Shown piece after piece: positions 10,760-22,998 of a stretch of 64,000 bases of DNA. The notes under the pieces are model-generated. The model ran no database searches. It was given only the letters and a program-made list of their open reading frames with translations, and was not told the origin of the DNA. Numbering within the stretch: the stretch's first letter is position 1; the number at the start of each line of letters is the position of its first letter. The DNA is from Toxonevra muliebris (lineage: Eukaryota; Arthropoda; Insecta; Diptera; Pallopteridae). Location of the stretch: the NCBI GenBank assembly GCA_963691655.1, contig OY829326.1, positions 26,152,878 to 26,216,877 on the forward strand. Reading direction: 5' to 3'. The position numbers and the translations under genes were made by a program.

Positions 10760-11856
10760 AAAAGTTAAACAAAAATAACTTATCTAGTTACTCACTGGTG
10801 ACTATATTTGAAAAAACAAAAACTCATTATACCATAGTCGCTCAACGCTTTATCAGCTTTTGATTTGGGTTGCGATTGAGGCAGCACATAAGCATATACC
10901 CGAACTTTTCGGCAATCATTGCCAAAGTCACCTCGTGTATAAATTTTTATTTTCTACTTTATCATCTTATACCTGCCACAACTCATTGCTTGAATTGATA
11001 AAAAAAAATAAGTGAAAGTCATGCTAAAAATTAAAATAACTAATCTTAAAATATTTAACTGATTAGGAAAATGAAATTTTTTTTTAAGTTTTTATAAATA
11101 AAACTTAAAAAAGAAAGGCAGTTGAAGTGAGACTAGACTGAGGTTAAGCTAAGTTATGTTAAAGTAGGTCAGGATAGGTTATTAGTTAGATTTGTTTATG
11201 TTTACTTGGTGAAGAATTGACGGTGATCACTCAGCTACTGATAAGGTAAATTATGTTAAATTAAGGACTGTAAAATTTCAAGCATTGTCAGCACCAGTAC
11301 CAGAACTTCCACTGGTATTTACAGATGAAGAAACTTCTTCAAAAAAGTATATTGGTCTCAATCTTTACTTTAATTTTAGCAAAAAAATATAGATAAGTTA
11401 AATTAAATCTATTTTAGCTTGGTATAATGCATCCATAATAAGAATTTTAATTACTCCGGCCAATGAACAACCTTTTTATCGAGGTCACTGATCGTAGCTC
11501 TGTAGCCAGATATTCTTTATCATATCTGGAATTCCCGCTATATAGATCCAAAGCCTATAATCTCATTATAATGTTTGAAGAAGAAATATAAAATTTCTTT
11601 ATTTTAACTTTATCATGAACAGAAGAAAAATATACTACTAGTGCATCATATCCCTTACACTCTCTTTGGGTTGTTATATAAAGTCATTACCATATGCACA
11701 GTGGCTAGCATAGAAATATGAAATAATCACGATTAAAACTGAACCGCATAAATTTATATTTGACTAAAAGTTCATAATTTTTTATTGTAGCAAATTTTAA
11801 AGCCAATAACACAGTTCAACAAATTACGACTTTTTGACAGCAACAGAATAGCCACC
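10760..11856. other. Non-coding, 5' flank of the P450 gene
   Basis: Holds the distal P450 promoter region and AT-rich DNA. Near 10785 there is one unit (tagttactcactggtgac) resembling the ~31-bp minisatellite seen at 5730. Nothing else is recognised. Confidence 0.4.
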
Positions 11857-12220
11857 CTATAATCCAGAAAGGGTATGTTGTATAGACCATTTTTGTAAAA
11901 TAAACTTATAGTTCAGCACGTCTCAGTTTTTTTTTTACAGTGGGTCAATGTTTTCATTTTTCAGTCGAAGGGAGCTGAATACTAAGTGCAAAAAGTGATA
12001 TTAATTGATGACTGAGAAAAATCTTATCGGCAAAGTTGTATTGTAGAATTTTACGAGGATCATTTCTGTAGAACATTTCAACCCTTTCGCTACTCTTTTT
12101 ATGGGTCAATTCAACACCGTTTTTGATGGAAACCTAAGAAGACCTTTCAAAAGAAACATTTAAGGATTAAAGTATTCCACAAAAATATTTGGCAGAAAAT
12201 TTTACTAGGGGTCACCAAAA
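11857..12220 (+). repeat. Left inverted arm of FB-A
   Basis: Pairs with 14770-15140. The inner limit is set where the mirror match fades after actaggggtcacc. Confidence 0.8.
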
Positions 12221-12684
12221 ATATAACAGTTAATGCTTAATAAAAGGAAATAGCCGCTTACCCACAGAAACAAAATGTACTATAATGTGAATTCAGCATT
12301 ATGATTAATTAAGATAACTATAACTTTAATTTTGACTACCAAGGAAACGTCCTCAGGTGTTCGCCGCTGATTTTTTTGATTTTTTTAAATGAAGGGGCCG
12401 GAAATCTAAGCGATAATTGCTTAAAAATCAGGTATCATTGACAGCGCTTTCATTTTTTTTCTTTATTACAACATTTAGTTTTTTTTTTAACTGAACCTTT
12501 TTTTTTAGAAATTTTTTTTTTCAAATTAATATTTTTTCAGAGAAAAACTTAAAAAATCGACAACTTCAGTAAAGAATATAAAGCATTAGGCCGCAAAAGG
12601 CTATGGTCTCGTGCCTTTTTTTGTTAATAGCAATCCTTACTTTCTTCAATGGTGAAAAAAAATTGGCCAACTTCGTCCAACCTT

Positions 12685-13130
12685 TATTATTATTATTATT
12701 ATTTGAAGGAAGGACGACTCGAAAGTCAGGCACTGCGACCTATAAGATCTTTTGTACCAAAGCCCCAAGAAAGAAAGAAAGAAAGGAAGGGAGAAAGAAA
12801 GATAGATAAGAAGCATACCCAAGCCGAGAATCGAACTCGGGTCTCCAGAAACAAGAGTCTGGCACTCTTCCACTAGACCACAGTGGCGATGGTAGGACCT
12901 ACAGTTTAACGCCGATTCCGAACGGCTATGTGGCAATTTTTTTATCAGCTCGGTGGTCTTGCCATTACCAACCAAGGTGTGTACTTGTACACATTCTTAT
13001 AATTCTCATCCACTTCATATCGATAGTGAATATAAGAAGTTTATGAGAATTAACCACCAGACCAAGACGGGAATCGAACCCGCAACCTTCTGGATGAAAG
13101 TCTAGTGCACTATCCACTAGACTATCGAGG
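12685..13130 (-). mobile_element. Composite SINE with two tRNA-like modules, copy 1
   Basis: 446 bases, inserted in minus orientation inside FB-A. It is flanked by a perfect 12-bp target duplication TCGTCCAACCTT (12673-12684 and 13131-13142). Reading minus, it has a tRNA-Glu-like head with A box (TAGTCTAGTGG) and B box (GGTTCGATTCC), a linker, a second tRNA-like module, a CT-rich part and an (ATA)n tail. Near-identical to copy 2 at 44163-44601, where the parts are described. It needs reverse transcriptase from a partner LINE. Confidence 0.92.
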
Positions 13131-14235
13131 TCGTCCAACCTTAGAAGAAAATCAATATTTATTAATAATCTTAAATACAAAAAAAAAAAAAAAAAAAAAA
13201 AAAATTTAAGAAATTTATTAAACTACTATTTCAACTTTTCAAAGCAATTTTTTTGGTACCATAATTTTCGTGGCTTGGTCATCAAAACATTCTAAAACAT
13301 AAATTTTAACCTATTAGTGACAAACCTCAAGTAAATATGTTGGCAATACATTGAATTTAAATTTCTCCGAGTTTTAGGAGTCTCCTAATATTGGCAAATG
13401 CCCATGTTTGGTATACAAATTACATATGTTGGCATATAAAATATTTGAATTGGTAAAAAAAGTTCTTGAAATTAAAAGAAAAAAACACAAGTTTTAGAAT
13501 GAAGGGGCGTGACTAGAGGGCTAAATTATGGTTTTTAGGAATCTCTATTCTATTAATTTTGGCATTCGCAAACGTCAACACCCTTGGTTTTAATTAGTTC
13601 CCGTTTTCGAGAACCCACTGCATTTTTGAAACAGTTACTTTTGGCTGTTATGTCAATATTTAAATTTGTGTTAGTATTTTGCAAAGCAGACTGTTTTATA
13701 AAATTATATTTAATTAGAAAATCTATTTTATTATATATATCTATGATAAAAGTAAAGACATTTTAAGAAGGTGAGTTAGCGTTGTATTTTAAATAGTGTT
13801 CTATCCCAAACCGAAAGAAATGATGGAGCATAGGTTCTCAATTGGCAATATTTAAAAAATAGTTGCACTGATATTTTAATTTAATTTATTTTAATTTTGA
13901 AGCTTCTGCAAAAAAAAAAAAAAATTGTCTGAAAACCGAAATCGGTACCAAAAATTCGATTTTAGAATCAGCATACTATAACCCTTTACCAAATGGTATT
14001 TTTAATTTTTAGTTAGGCGCGTCCAAATTCAAGCAATAATTTATATAGTATCTTAAAAGGTAAAAAAATTGGATAAGAACCGGTTCGGTTTTATAAAAAA
14101 GGATCACCGGTACCAAAACAAACGATTCTATTTTTGAAATCATTATGCCATAATCCTTTAGGAAATTAAGTTTCATTAAATTCAAATAACTCCTTCTATT
14201 TTTGTCCAACTTTTATGTGGGGACGGAGCACTGTG

Positions 14236-14460
14236 CGACACGTAGATATGTTCGGTTATGCAGTACTTCTACCATGCTGCAAAATTTGCTGAAGCAAAAA
14301 TGTTAAAAATTCGATTTTTGTCTGCTGATCACACATTTAACAGTAACGAACCAGCGGCGATGATGCTTGACCAGCCGCCAGATATTGCATTTTAAACGTT
14401 TTTGCTTCTTCAAATGCTGCTATACTGCATAAGCGAACACACCCATATCTTCTTTGTCGA
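14236..14460. repeat. ~65-bp-arm palindrome inside FB-A
   Basis: Bases 14240-14305 (tatgttcggttatgcagtac ... gaagcaaaaatg) mirror 14390-14455 (cgtttttgcttcttc ... cataagcgaacacaccc), leaving an 85-base loop. The loop side is richer in GC than its surroundings. Possibly a small nested element. Confidence 0.65.
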
Positions 14461-14769
14461 CGGAAAAACTAGAGGATTGGTTTTATTTATGGAAATTTGA
14501 CGCATCAATTCAAGAACCATATTTTTAATATTTTGCAACACGATTTTCGCCTAAAGTTTTCATACCAACAATTATATGTACAATTTGAGAAAGTAAGCCA
14601 TTGACCTGGTATAAAGGCGGTGACAGAACACTAGTATTTTCTATGTCCATGACTTGGATTCAACCGGCAGCTCACATGCCAAGCGCGTGCTAGTTATGTG
14701 TAAATTTCAAATTTGGTAGAGGTAAAAAGCTATTTAATTTTATCAGCCGTTAACCTTTATATATATGAC

Positions 14770-15140
14770 TTTTATCCCTTTGTTGACCCTTAATGAAATT
14801 TTCTGGGAAATATTTTTGTGAAATATTTTAATCCTTAAATGTCTCTTTTGAAAGGACTTTTTAGGTTTCCGTCAAAAACGGTGTTGAATTGACCCATAAA
14901 AACAAGAGCTAAAGGGTTAAAACGTTCTACAGAAATAATCCTCGTAAAATTCTACAATACAACTTTGCCGATAAGATTTTTCTCAGTCATCAATTTATAT
15001 CACTTTTTGCACTTAGTATTCAGCTCCCTTCGACCAAAAAATGAAAACTTTGACCCACTGTAAAAAAAAACTGAGACCTGCTAGACTATAAGTTTATTTT
15101 GCAAAAATTATCTATACAATATGCCCTTTCAAGATTACAG
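14770..15140 (-). repeat. Right inverted arm of FB-A
   Basis: Mirror of 11857-12220. The outer end reads atgccctttcaagattacag. Confidence 0.8.
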
Positions 15141-16865
15141 TTTGATTGATCTGCATTCAAATTAAACTATTCTTTACTGCATTCATATTGAGAAAATGTG
15201 AATTCAATTTCATTTTGCTGAATCCCAGATTATGATACTAATAAATACAATACTACAAAATAATATTAATCATACGCCATGTGGTACCCTCGAATTATTC
15301 ACTTAAAACTGCTAGAAATAACCATAGTTATATTTAGTTATTTGAAAAAGAAAAAAACAATAAATTTTTTATAGAATTTACAATTTTAGACAAACCTTAA
15401 ATTAACGAATCTTTATAGGTATGATATATTTGTTCACACGAAGTATATAAATAGTTAGGTATACAGTTACATTCATTTTTATATAAAATTTTTTTTTTTT
15501 TATTGTATTTTTGTTGGTTTGAAGTTTGCGTGTGAAAAATATTTTCACATAAATTCTGTTGCAATTTGAAAATAACTAAGTATTAAGTATCGCAGTGTTG
15601 CAAACTAAATTTAGAAATTTATACTTAACTACTAAAGTTTGCATCATAGATATTAAATTTAAATTAATACATGGTTACGTGCTTGCATATACAAACGAGT
15701 TTTTATATATATAAATAAGCAAATAGCAGTGAATGTGTAAATGTGCTGCCGTTGTCGTCACACAATACAGAAATGCCTCACAAATACTTAATTTTTAAAG
15801 CATACATTTAGGCGACGGGGTTCATCGGAGAAATAACGACAATAAACTTTATTTGGTTAGCTATTTAGTACTTATAGGTAGGTAAAAATTGCTAAAATGC
15901 CAACACGATTTGCATATAGGTGCAAATTATATGCGAGAAAATTAAAATTAAAATCATTATTAATTTTATTATTTTCTTACCTAGAATATATAATTGTATG
16001 TATGTATTTGTGAATGTTACCAGGTAGGAACCGAAAAATATAAGCGCTTTAAAGTAGTGCTTGTAAAACATTTACTATGTATGTGTAGTTTATAATTTGT
16101 ATACATGAATGAATGAATGCGCTTTACATGTAGGTATTTTCATTTCAATGTTTTAGTGTGTATGCGTGTACATGCTTCTTTGAACACAAGCGTCTATAAT
16201 TTATTACGCTTATTGAATTACTTGAGCATGCTTAAAATATCTTAAGTCAATTTTCATTGGTATTATAATTTCAAAAGGAATTCCGTTCTACTATTACATT
16301 GAGCGTAGATTTCACACACACACACATATAAACACATGCTGCACATATTTGTAGCTACATATTTCACACATAGTTTTCACTCTCAAATATTTATATGTGC
16401 ATTAGGATGGCCGGAAAATGTATGAAAAAGAAAATGTGGAACACAAGTAAGCTAAAAAAATTCGATTTTATGTAGAAATAAAAAAAAAATTAAGTTCCGT
16501 GCTGATTTTTATATATTTTAGAAATCGCTCATGAGCTTTAAATTTGGAGCAAACAATTTTTTTATGACTTTCTATGTTATTCAATCATGTAATGACTTAA
16601 AACAACTCTTCGCATCTAAAATAGTTAAGAACATACAGATAACATATTCTCTGCTATTTTGTCTTTTCAAATTGTAGTTTAAGAAGTATTTCAGAAGTTT
16701 TGGCTAATAAAAAAAGTAAACTTAAAACAAAAAAATGATTCTTTAATTTTAGGCTTATGATAGTTAAAATATAAAATAAATAATTTTGATTAAATTTTTC
16801 TGGAGGTACCAGCATTTTTTCTTACGAAATTCTTTTAGTTCTTCTTAAACATGAAAGAGGTAGAG
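15141..16865. other. Non-coding, nothing recognised
   Basis: AT-rich DNA with short CA and ATAC/ATGT runs (for example 16312-16325). No exon or known repeat is seen. Confidence 0.5.
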
Positions 16866-17353
16866 CAGAGGTGCCTACGCTCTATGCACTTAGTGCACAT
16901 TTGTTTTTGTAAAAGCACTTAGGCATAGGCTGTACAATATAATATACATACACACAGCACTCCGCACTAAGCAATAGGAAATACATAAAAAATTTTGTCT
17001 TTTTCATTTCTCATCTCTCTTCTTTACCTATTTTAAATCTACCAGATTTATTAATAAATCTTAGCAGAACCTGCAGAGTTAAAGAGCTCAAGTGTTGATC
17101 TCTCAACACTCCAGTTTCAGTTGCTTATCCTGATCCGACAGAAAGCGGGGCAGACGCTAAAAAAGTGGCCTGCCGGGTCTTCACTTTGCCTATACAAAAT
17201 TTCAAAGCAATAACACTTTCGTATGCTTTGTTGGTACACATTGACCGCACTTATCTTCAACGTAGATTTTGTTGTTGTCTAACGTATGAGTTTGTAATAA
17301 TAAAGTTCATATGTATTGTTTGCACTTCCATAAGAAACTTTTGGGCACCCCTA
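16866..17353. mobile_element. hAT family H2, complete non-autonomous copy, 488 bp
   Basis: Starts CAGAGGTGCC and ends GGGCACCCCTA, inverted short termini of hAT type. It is flanked by an 8-bp duplication with one mismatch (AGGTAGAG at 16858-16865, AAGTAGAG at 17354-17361). The last ~140 bases are the reverse complement of 3789-3930. The length and the lack of a transposase frame make it a MITE. Confidence 0.85.
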
Positions 17354-17361
17354 AAGTAGAG

Positions 17362-17640
17362 TATCATAGAGCACAAACACAGAGAGAGCCGACTCATCGG
17401 CTCGATCGGAATTTTTTCATATGAGTAAATTTGTTGTAAGCAGAGACATCGGCTCTCGCAATTACATCTCAAATTAGCGAGTGAGAGACTTACTGTTATT
17501 GTCAGTTGTGTTGTTTTTGCAAAAAAACTCTTTTAAAATAAATACATACATGAATATGAGAGAGAGAGAGTGCTATTCGTGCTGTTCTTGCAAGAGTTGA
17601 CTTTGCTTCTTTACTTTGTTGTTTTTAGCATAGACTAGTG
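17362..17640 (+). repeat. Single unit of the 7.8-8.4 kb tandem repeat
   Basis: Carries the same landmarks in the same order as 7796-8415: cagagacatcggctctc, ttagcgagtgagagactt, gtcagttgtgttgtttttgc, a GA run and gagttgactttgcttc. It starts directly at the H2 target duplication. Confidence 0.8.
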
Positions 17641-18251
17641 AAGAGGAGAGTGAGAGAAGGGAGGGGTGGGGTTAAAACCTTTCCACTTTTAGCGGTGAAA
17701 ACTTATATAACATTTTTAACCTACTCTATCTAAGAAAACAACATTTTTCAAAATTACTGCCACTCTAATGTACATACATATTTATATATGTGTGTTTCAA
17801 TGTGCTAATATTCATATGAGAAATGTAAGTTTGTTTTAAATCTTAAGTAATTTTAAAATAACTCTTTGTGTACTTAAGTGTCAGAGCGTAAAATTATATT
17901 TAATTAGAGGCGTATTCACTCACACACACACACATATGTAAACATATACCATGCATATGTGTAAGCTTATGTTATCAATAAACTTTGATCGCTTTTCAAT
18001 TAATTTTATGCATATTAAACGACATACAAATCGCTGTCATTTAATATAATGTTTTCAATATTTTTTTGATTGTGTTAATTTTTGTTTTTTCATATGTTTT
18101 GTATTAAAATTTACATATTAAAAAAATATTTACAAAAGAAATTTAAATAATTCACCTACAAATTTGTCTAAGTAAATATTGTCGTTATTATGCACATAAT
18201 TGTTTTAGATATTATATACTAGAAGTTAATATGTGTATGTACATATGTAGT
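17641..18251. other. Non-coding, nothing recognised
   Basis: AT-rich, with a CA run near 17921-17933. No feature is supported. Confidence 0.5.
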
Positions 18252-18262
18252 TACATATGTGT

Positions 18263-19303
18263 TTTTTTTTTTTTTTTTTTTTTTATTTAACGAGGAGTAA
18301 AAGCATTGAAAGCCAAAGTCAGTGCGAGACTTCCACCCGCTAAACATCTCCTCTCGTCCGACGGAAAGCTCCTCCCGGAACCACCGTTAAGTATTTCGTC
18401 GGGAGGCCGTCTAGAGCATTACTGCTCACTCGTCTGTTTTAATTTTTGTCGGTCTTGTTCGTAGCCGTCCGCTGTGGGGCAGGGTCGCTGACACCCTGGC
18501 TTCTTCGTTCCACTCGTTATATCGCGTGGTATCGTTTCATGTAAACGCTGGAGGCGTCTAGGTCTCCTGGGCGTTTGTTGTTGGCTGCGCCTTTTTGTTT
18601 TAACCGATCTGGTGAGACGGGCGTGGTCTCATTGCAGTCGGGATCACTGTTTTGTAATAAACACGGGAGACGACTGGGTCTCCTTGGTGTTTATTATTTT
18701 TGGGTTGCGCCTTGTTGCTTTAGTCTGGTGAGACGGGCGTGGTCTCATTGCAGACTGAAGTGGCGTCTTTTGTTTTAACCGATCTGGTGAGACGGGCGTG
18801 GTCTCATTGCAGTCGGGATCACTGTTTTGTAATAAACACGGGAGACGACTGGGTCTCCTTGGTGTTTATTATTTTTTGGGTTGCGCCTTGTTGCTTTAGT
18901 CTGGTGAGACGGGCGTGGTCTCATTGCAGACTGAAGTGGCGTCTTTTGTTTTAACCGATCTGGTGAGACGGGCGTGGTCTCATTGCAGTCGGGATCACTG
19001 TTTTGTAATAAACACGGGAGACGACTGGGTCTCCTTGGCGTTTATTATTTTTGGGCTGCGCCTTGTTGCTTTAGTCTGGTGAGACGGGCGTGGTCTTATT
19101 GCAGACTGAAGTGGCGTCATTCATCGGGATGGTATAGAGCTTTGTGACAGTTTGGTCACGCCCTCTCTCTCTCTCTCTCTGTGGGGTATTTCAGTCGCCT
19201 CTTACGACAGGCATACCTTACCGCGGGAATATTCTTGCCCACTTCCCGCAGGGGCACGACCCTACACTCTATTTGATTGTTTGATTGAGTCGTCGCGCAC
19301 TCA
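18263..19303 (-). mobile_element. Poly(A)-tailed non-autonomous retroelement, ~1.04 kb
   Basis: Read on the minus strand it ends in a poly(A) tract (T-run at 18262-18284). It is flanked by an 11-bp duplication TACATATGTGT (18252-18262 and 19304-19314). The duplication is low-complexity, so it is suggestive rather than decisive. The element is strikingly GC-rich against AT-rich flanks. Near its 5' end (19180-19255, minus) is the ggtatgcctgtcgtaagagg type motif with cccgcggtaag, which I associate with 5' regions of insect non-LTR elements. There is no reverse transcriptase frame. Its centre is three 175-bp tandem units (18606-19110). Confidence 0.75.
18606..19110. repeat. Three tandem units of ~175 bp
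   Basis: The landmark gatctggtgagacgggcgtg occurs at 18606, 18781 and 18957, so the period is 175-176 bases. Copies are almost identical. Each unit itself contains two half-copies of tctggtgagacgggcgtggt followed by ctcattgcag. Open frames across the array are a product of its repetition and length rather than evidence for a protein. Confidence 0.92.
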
Positions 19304-19314
19304 TACATATGTGT

Positions 19315-21492
19315 ATGTGAATCTGAGTGTGTGTAGGAATATATATATTTTTTTGGTTATGAATTTTGTGTAGTATTTGTTTTGATGTTTCAACGTTTAT
19401 TATTGTTTAATTTAGCGGGTATATCGTAATGAAAATACATATTTTTAGATAGAAAATACAAAATAAATAAGGATTTTATTCATGAATTAAGTATGTGAAG
19501 CAACAAAAACACAAAATACTAGAATTGGAATATAAATGTAACTCTAATATTTAAAATAAATAGTAGAAAACTGAAAAAGTGCAATATAATTTTTGTAATA
19601 AAACTTTAAATTTTATTTTGAGGTTCATAAATGTTATATCGATCTTGTAGATTTAGAAAACTTATTAGGTTTTTTGATGGATAAAATATCTACCTATAAT
19701 AAATGCAATTCTTGGTGAATTAATTTTAGATGCAATGTCAAAATCTTGATTAGAAATGATAGAGAGCAGTAGGGTCAAAATCGGCTACTCCGGATTATTC
19801 TTAAAAAGTGATTCATTCACCATTGAATTTGTAAAGGTGTCACATTGACGTACTGTGTAATTGTGTACCATGCTTTTCAGGTTTTTCTTATTGTTATTGT
19901 ATGCAACTATAAATTGCAAAAAATGAGAATCGGCTTCTTAGATCATAGTCTATAGAAAAGATAAACACCTGAGACAGTACTTATAGAAGTTAGCGGAAAG
20001 AGGAGGATTGTTTAAGAGAGTAAAAAAAATATTACTACTATATGTAAACACTACGATTGTGCTCATAACTATTTATTTACTTAAGTTCTTATAATCATGT
20101 ATTTATCTAATTAACCCACATATTTTTTTTAAACAGCTTTAATCAGTTTTCTATAAAATTTTGTTTTCTATCCATATTTGCGTAGTTGCTGTTCCTGTTA
20201 TCCTTGTGCCCATGCGTGCTCAAATAACAAATTGACAACATGTAATAACAATAAAACAAAAAAGCAAAAAAATGCTTGTTTAGCAATTGATACGTGATAT
20301 TGCGTTAACATTAGCGCTAAAGATTAAAATGTGATAGAAACACGTTAACGCGTTAAATGAAAAGAACACATACAGGCACTTATATATGTAATAAAAACTG
20401 GCAACCAGAACCACGTATGCAAAAAATAATAATTAAAAACTATTTAAAAACACAACTTAAATATTGAAATCTTTGATAAATTCAATAAAAACTTTTAATT
20501 TAATATTAATTTAATTTATATTTACGAAAAAAGCTGGAATGAACAAATAATTTTTGATTCTGCCTAAACTAATTCTTAATATTGAGAGATATTTAATAAA
20601 TGATTACTAAAAGTGGCACATTCTTGGTTCTGGTAGCAAGCCGACAATATTGGTTCATGTGTACGTATGTGTGTTTTATGTAACTCTCTCACGCTCTCTC
20701 ACACTCACTCTCAAAAACGAACTACTTGAAGCAGCGAGGGTAAAAGAGTGGCATGCGTGCAGAAGAGAGTAAGAAATTTTTGAAGCACATAGCTTTTTAC
20801 TATTGAAAAAGAGTTCAGTTTCTGATTGAAAAAAAAAAAACAATTGACGATTTTTGCAGAGGAGTGAAGCCCCATTTATGATAGAGCGACGACGCGAGAC
20901 GAGTTTCGAAGTCGATTTCGGAAACGAGAGCACTCGTCACTATTCTCGTTGTTCAATTTACAATTCAGCGAGACGCGATTAATAAAACAACAAAAGAAAT
21001 GAAACATGAAACAGTTGTTTAAAATGATTTACTTTATGTAGAGTTACCATCTTTTTTTTCAAAAATAGTGAAAATGTTTTAAAATAAAGTTATTCTCAGG
21101 AAAATATAGTAAAAAAGATTATTTATTAGTTCAATAATTACTGCTCTAAAGATTATTCCAATTTTACTAAGTTTTCTGCTCATATGCTACATATTTTAAT
21201 TTATTTCAACAGTGATATAGCTCATGTGGCAACTCTACTTGCATCAACTGCTCACGTATTTTTTCCAAATTTTCAAAACTCACTGGCGAAATGACAGCTC
21301 GCCTCGCTTCATTATAGTGTGGCCTATACACAACGTAAACGTTAAAGTAACGCAAGAAGTTGAGCAACTCTCAACTTTTGTTGAACGTTGAAAGTTGCAG
21401 CTACCACCTGATTAATTTTGTGTATGATTGCATTTCCTTTGGAAACGTATCGTTTGTGTTGCCTCTCTCCTTTGCTTCGCTCTCACTTGAAC
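19315..21492. other. Non-coding, nothing firmly recognised
   Basis: AT-rich DNA. A GC-richer stretch at 20860-20970 and another at 21280-21420 hold short cg-rich words (gcgagacgag, gcgaggcgag) that could be the ends of a decayed palindromic element. The match is too weak to call. Confidence 0.4.
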
Positions 21493-21782
21493 TTCATATT
21501 CAATTTCATATTCCATCATATTGAGTTCAATTGAAAACGAAAGGGGGAAATAAAAACAAATAGTTTTGCTTTTGTGTAAAGAATATTGAATAAAATAATA
21601 TTGATGATATTTTTTAATTTGAGATTCAAGTATTTGTGACTGACTGGATATTTCAGTATGACTGTTTTGATATCATATACAAAAGTGTAAGTGAATTTGA
21701 ATGGCTTAAAATGAAAGCTACTGTAAGTTCGTTTTACAAGAGAATTGAGAAATGATTTGTATATAAAAGGGATAGCCATTGC
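21493..21782 (+). repeat. Direct duplication D1, copy 1
   Basis: About 290 bases nearly identical to 22999-23311, from ttgaacttcatattcaattt to ataaaagggatagccatt. It lacks a ~17-base piece (around gtgaagcgagaaaaatg) that copy 2 has. Copies are in the same orientation, 1.5 kb apart. Confidence 0.9.
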
Positions 21783-22998
21783 TCTCACGTACACAACGGA
21801 CTCTATGTGCTAGCGCCTTTTTTTACTTTATGAAGTCAATTAAAACATAAGATATCTCTTTCTTTGTAACCATATTTGTTCTCTTCTTTCATTTCAATTT
21901 AATTATAATTTGCTGTTTCTTTTTGCAAAATTAGCAAATGAAATGAATAAAAATTGAATATCAGAAAAATTAAAAAAAGTATGCAAATTAAATTAAGTAA
22001 ATTAAATTAAACTTCAGAGTCTCATCTTGTATTTGATATTCAAATGAATTTGCGGTTAAACGAAATCAAACAAAATGTTTAGATGCAAGTTTAGCGAGAG
22101 AGAGAGGACTTCTTTTACTGTAATATACAGCTATTATTCTATCGTGTACTCTTCTGCTGACCACCAAGAATATGCAATCAAAAAAACGTATGAGGTGTTC
22201 TTTACACAAATCACTTAAGAAGGCTTTTCCCGATTTATTTCATTGCATATGTATAGGTGCCCATCGCTGACTTAAAACTTAACGGAATGGTACTTATGAA
22301 ATGAGCTTAGCATGACCTAATAAAGAAAAAAAAGCAAGCACACTTGCAGTCTTATACATAGCCATACAAAAACATGCAAGTACACTAAAAAAAAAAATAC
22401 TATAAAATTAGTAAAAGTTTAAACTGAATTTAATACTTTTGACAATTGTAGAGCAAATGAAGGAAAATTGTGTCCGCTGATGTTTTTTTCAGAGCGTACA
22501 CTTTTGCACGTTTATGTATACCTTAAACTAGTTAGTAAATCGGTTTTCTCTAAGTGTATATATATTACAAAACTATCCACATATGTTTTACAGAATATTT
22601 ACTTTCAAACATATTTATAATTTTTATTTGTATTGGTTGGTTCTACGTGTTAAATGTGTGCTGTCTCCTAGTCTGTTTATTTGTCAATGTACTAGCCATA
22701 TGTGAAATTTTCAAATTGAAAATGAAAGAGAAATGTATATATGTACATATGTATGTATGACTTACCACACTCTTTTAGTTATACATACAAAACGTTTTCA
22801 ATTTCCTTCGCCATTTCCAACCAAACTTTGCTACGTGCTTCAACGTCTATAGCATTTCACTTATGTATGTTTTTTTTTTTATATATATATTTTCGTCTAC
22901 GCCCATATATTTTTTCTGGTTTATATTTGTTTTTAAATGTACATATGTATGCATTTATGTATGTCTAGATAGTTGGCAAAATCTATACGTTAGCTAGT
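21783..22998. other. Non-coding between the D1 copies
   Basis: AT-rich DNA, ATGT/ACAT-rich near 22740 and 22930. The words tgcatatgtataggtgcc and catcgctg near 22245 resemble 60360-60390. No gene is recognised. Confidence 0.45.

Larger units (their letters stand above)
11857..15140. mobile_element. Fold-back element FB-A, ~3.3 kb with ~365-bp inverted ends
   Basis: The left arm 11857-12220 is the reverse complement of the right arm 14770-15140 at roughly 85-90% by eye. Landmarks in mirror order are GAAAGGG..TTGTATAGA, aaataaacttatag, cagctcccttcga, ttgccgataagattttt, the ttgacccataaaaa/aacggtgttgaat segment and the tttgaaaggactttttagg segment. The interior has no transposase frame. It contains a later SINE (12685-13130), a 26-base poly(A) run at 13179-13204 and a second hairpin at 14236-14460. 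No target duplication is clear. This is a long-TIR non-autonomous DNA element; the superfamily is unknown. Confidence 0.85.

Noticed and set aside
12817..12890. tRNA gene (and those at 13058-13130, 44166-44238, 44409-44480)
   Set aside because: Mispaired anticodon stems or an 8-base loop, and location inside a SINE with target duplications; tRNA-derived, not functional tRNA genes.
12646..12975. Open frames around 12.6-13.2 kb, mirrored at 44.36-44.69 kb
   Set aside because: Both sets are frames through the two SINE copies, not genes.
18575..18954. Two overlapping open frames of ~70 codons in the GC-rich element
   Set aside because: They lie in the 175-bp tandem repeats and repeat the same peptide; better explained as repeat DNA in a retroelement.
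20866..21327. Palindromic MITE with ends like agagcgacgacgcgagac and gcgaggcgagctg
   Set aside because: Only short scattered matches between the supposed arms; could be chance in two GC-rich patches.
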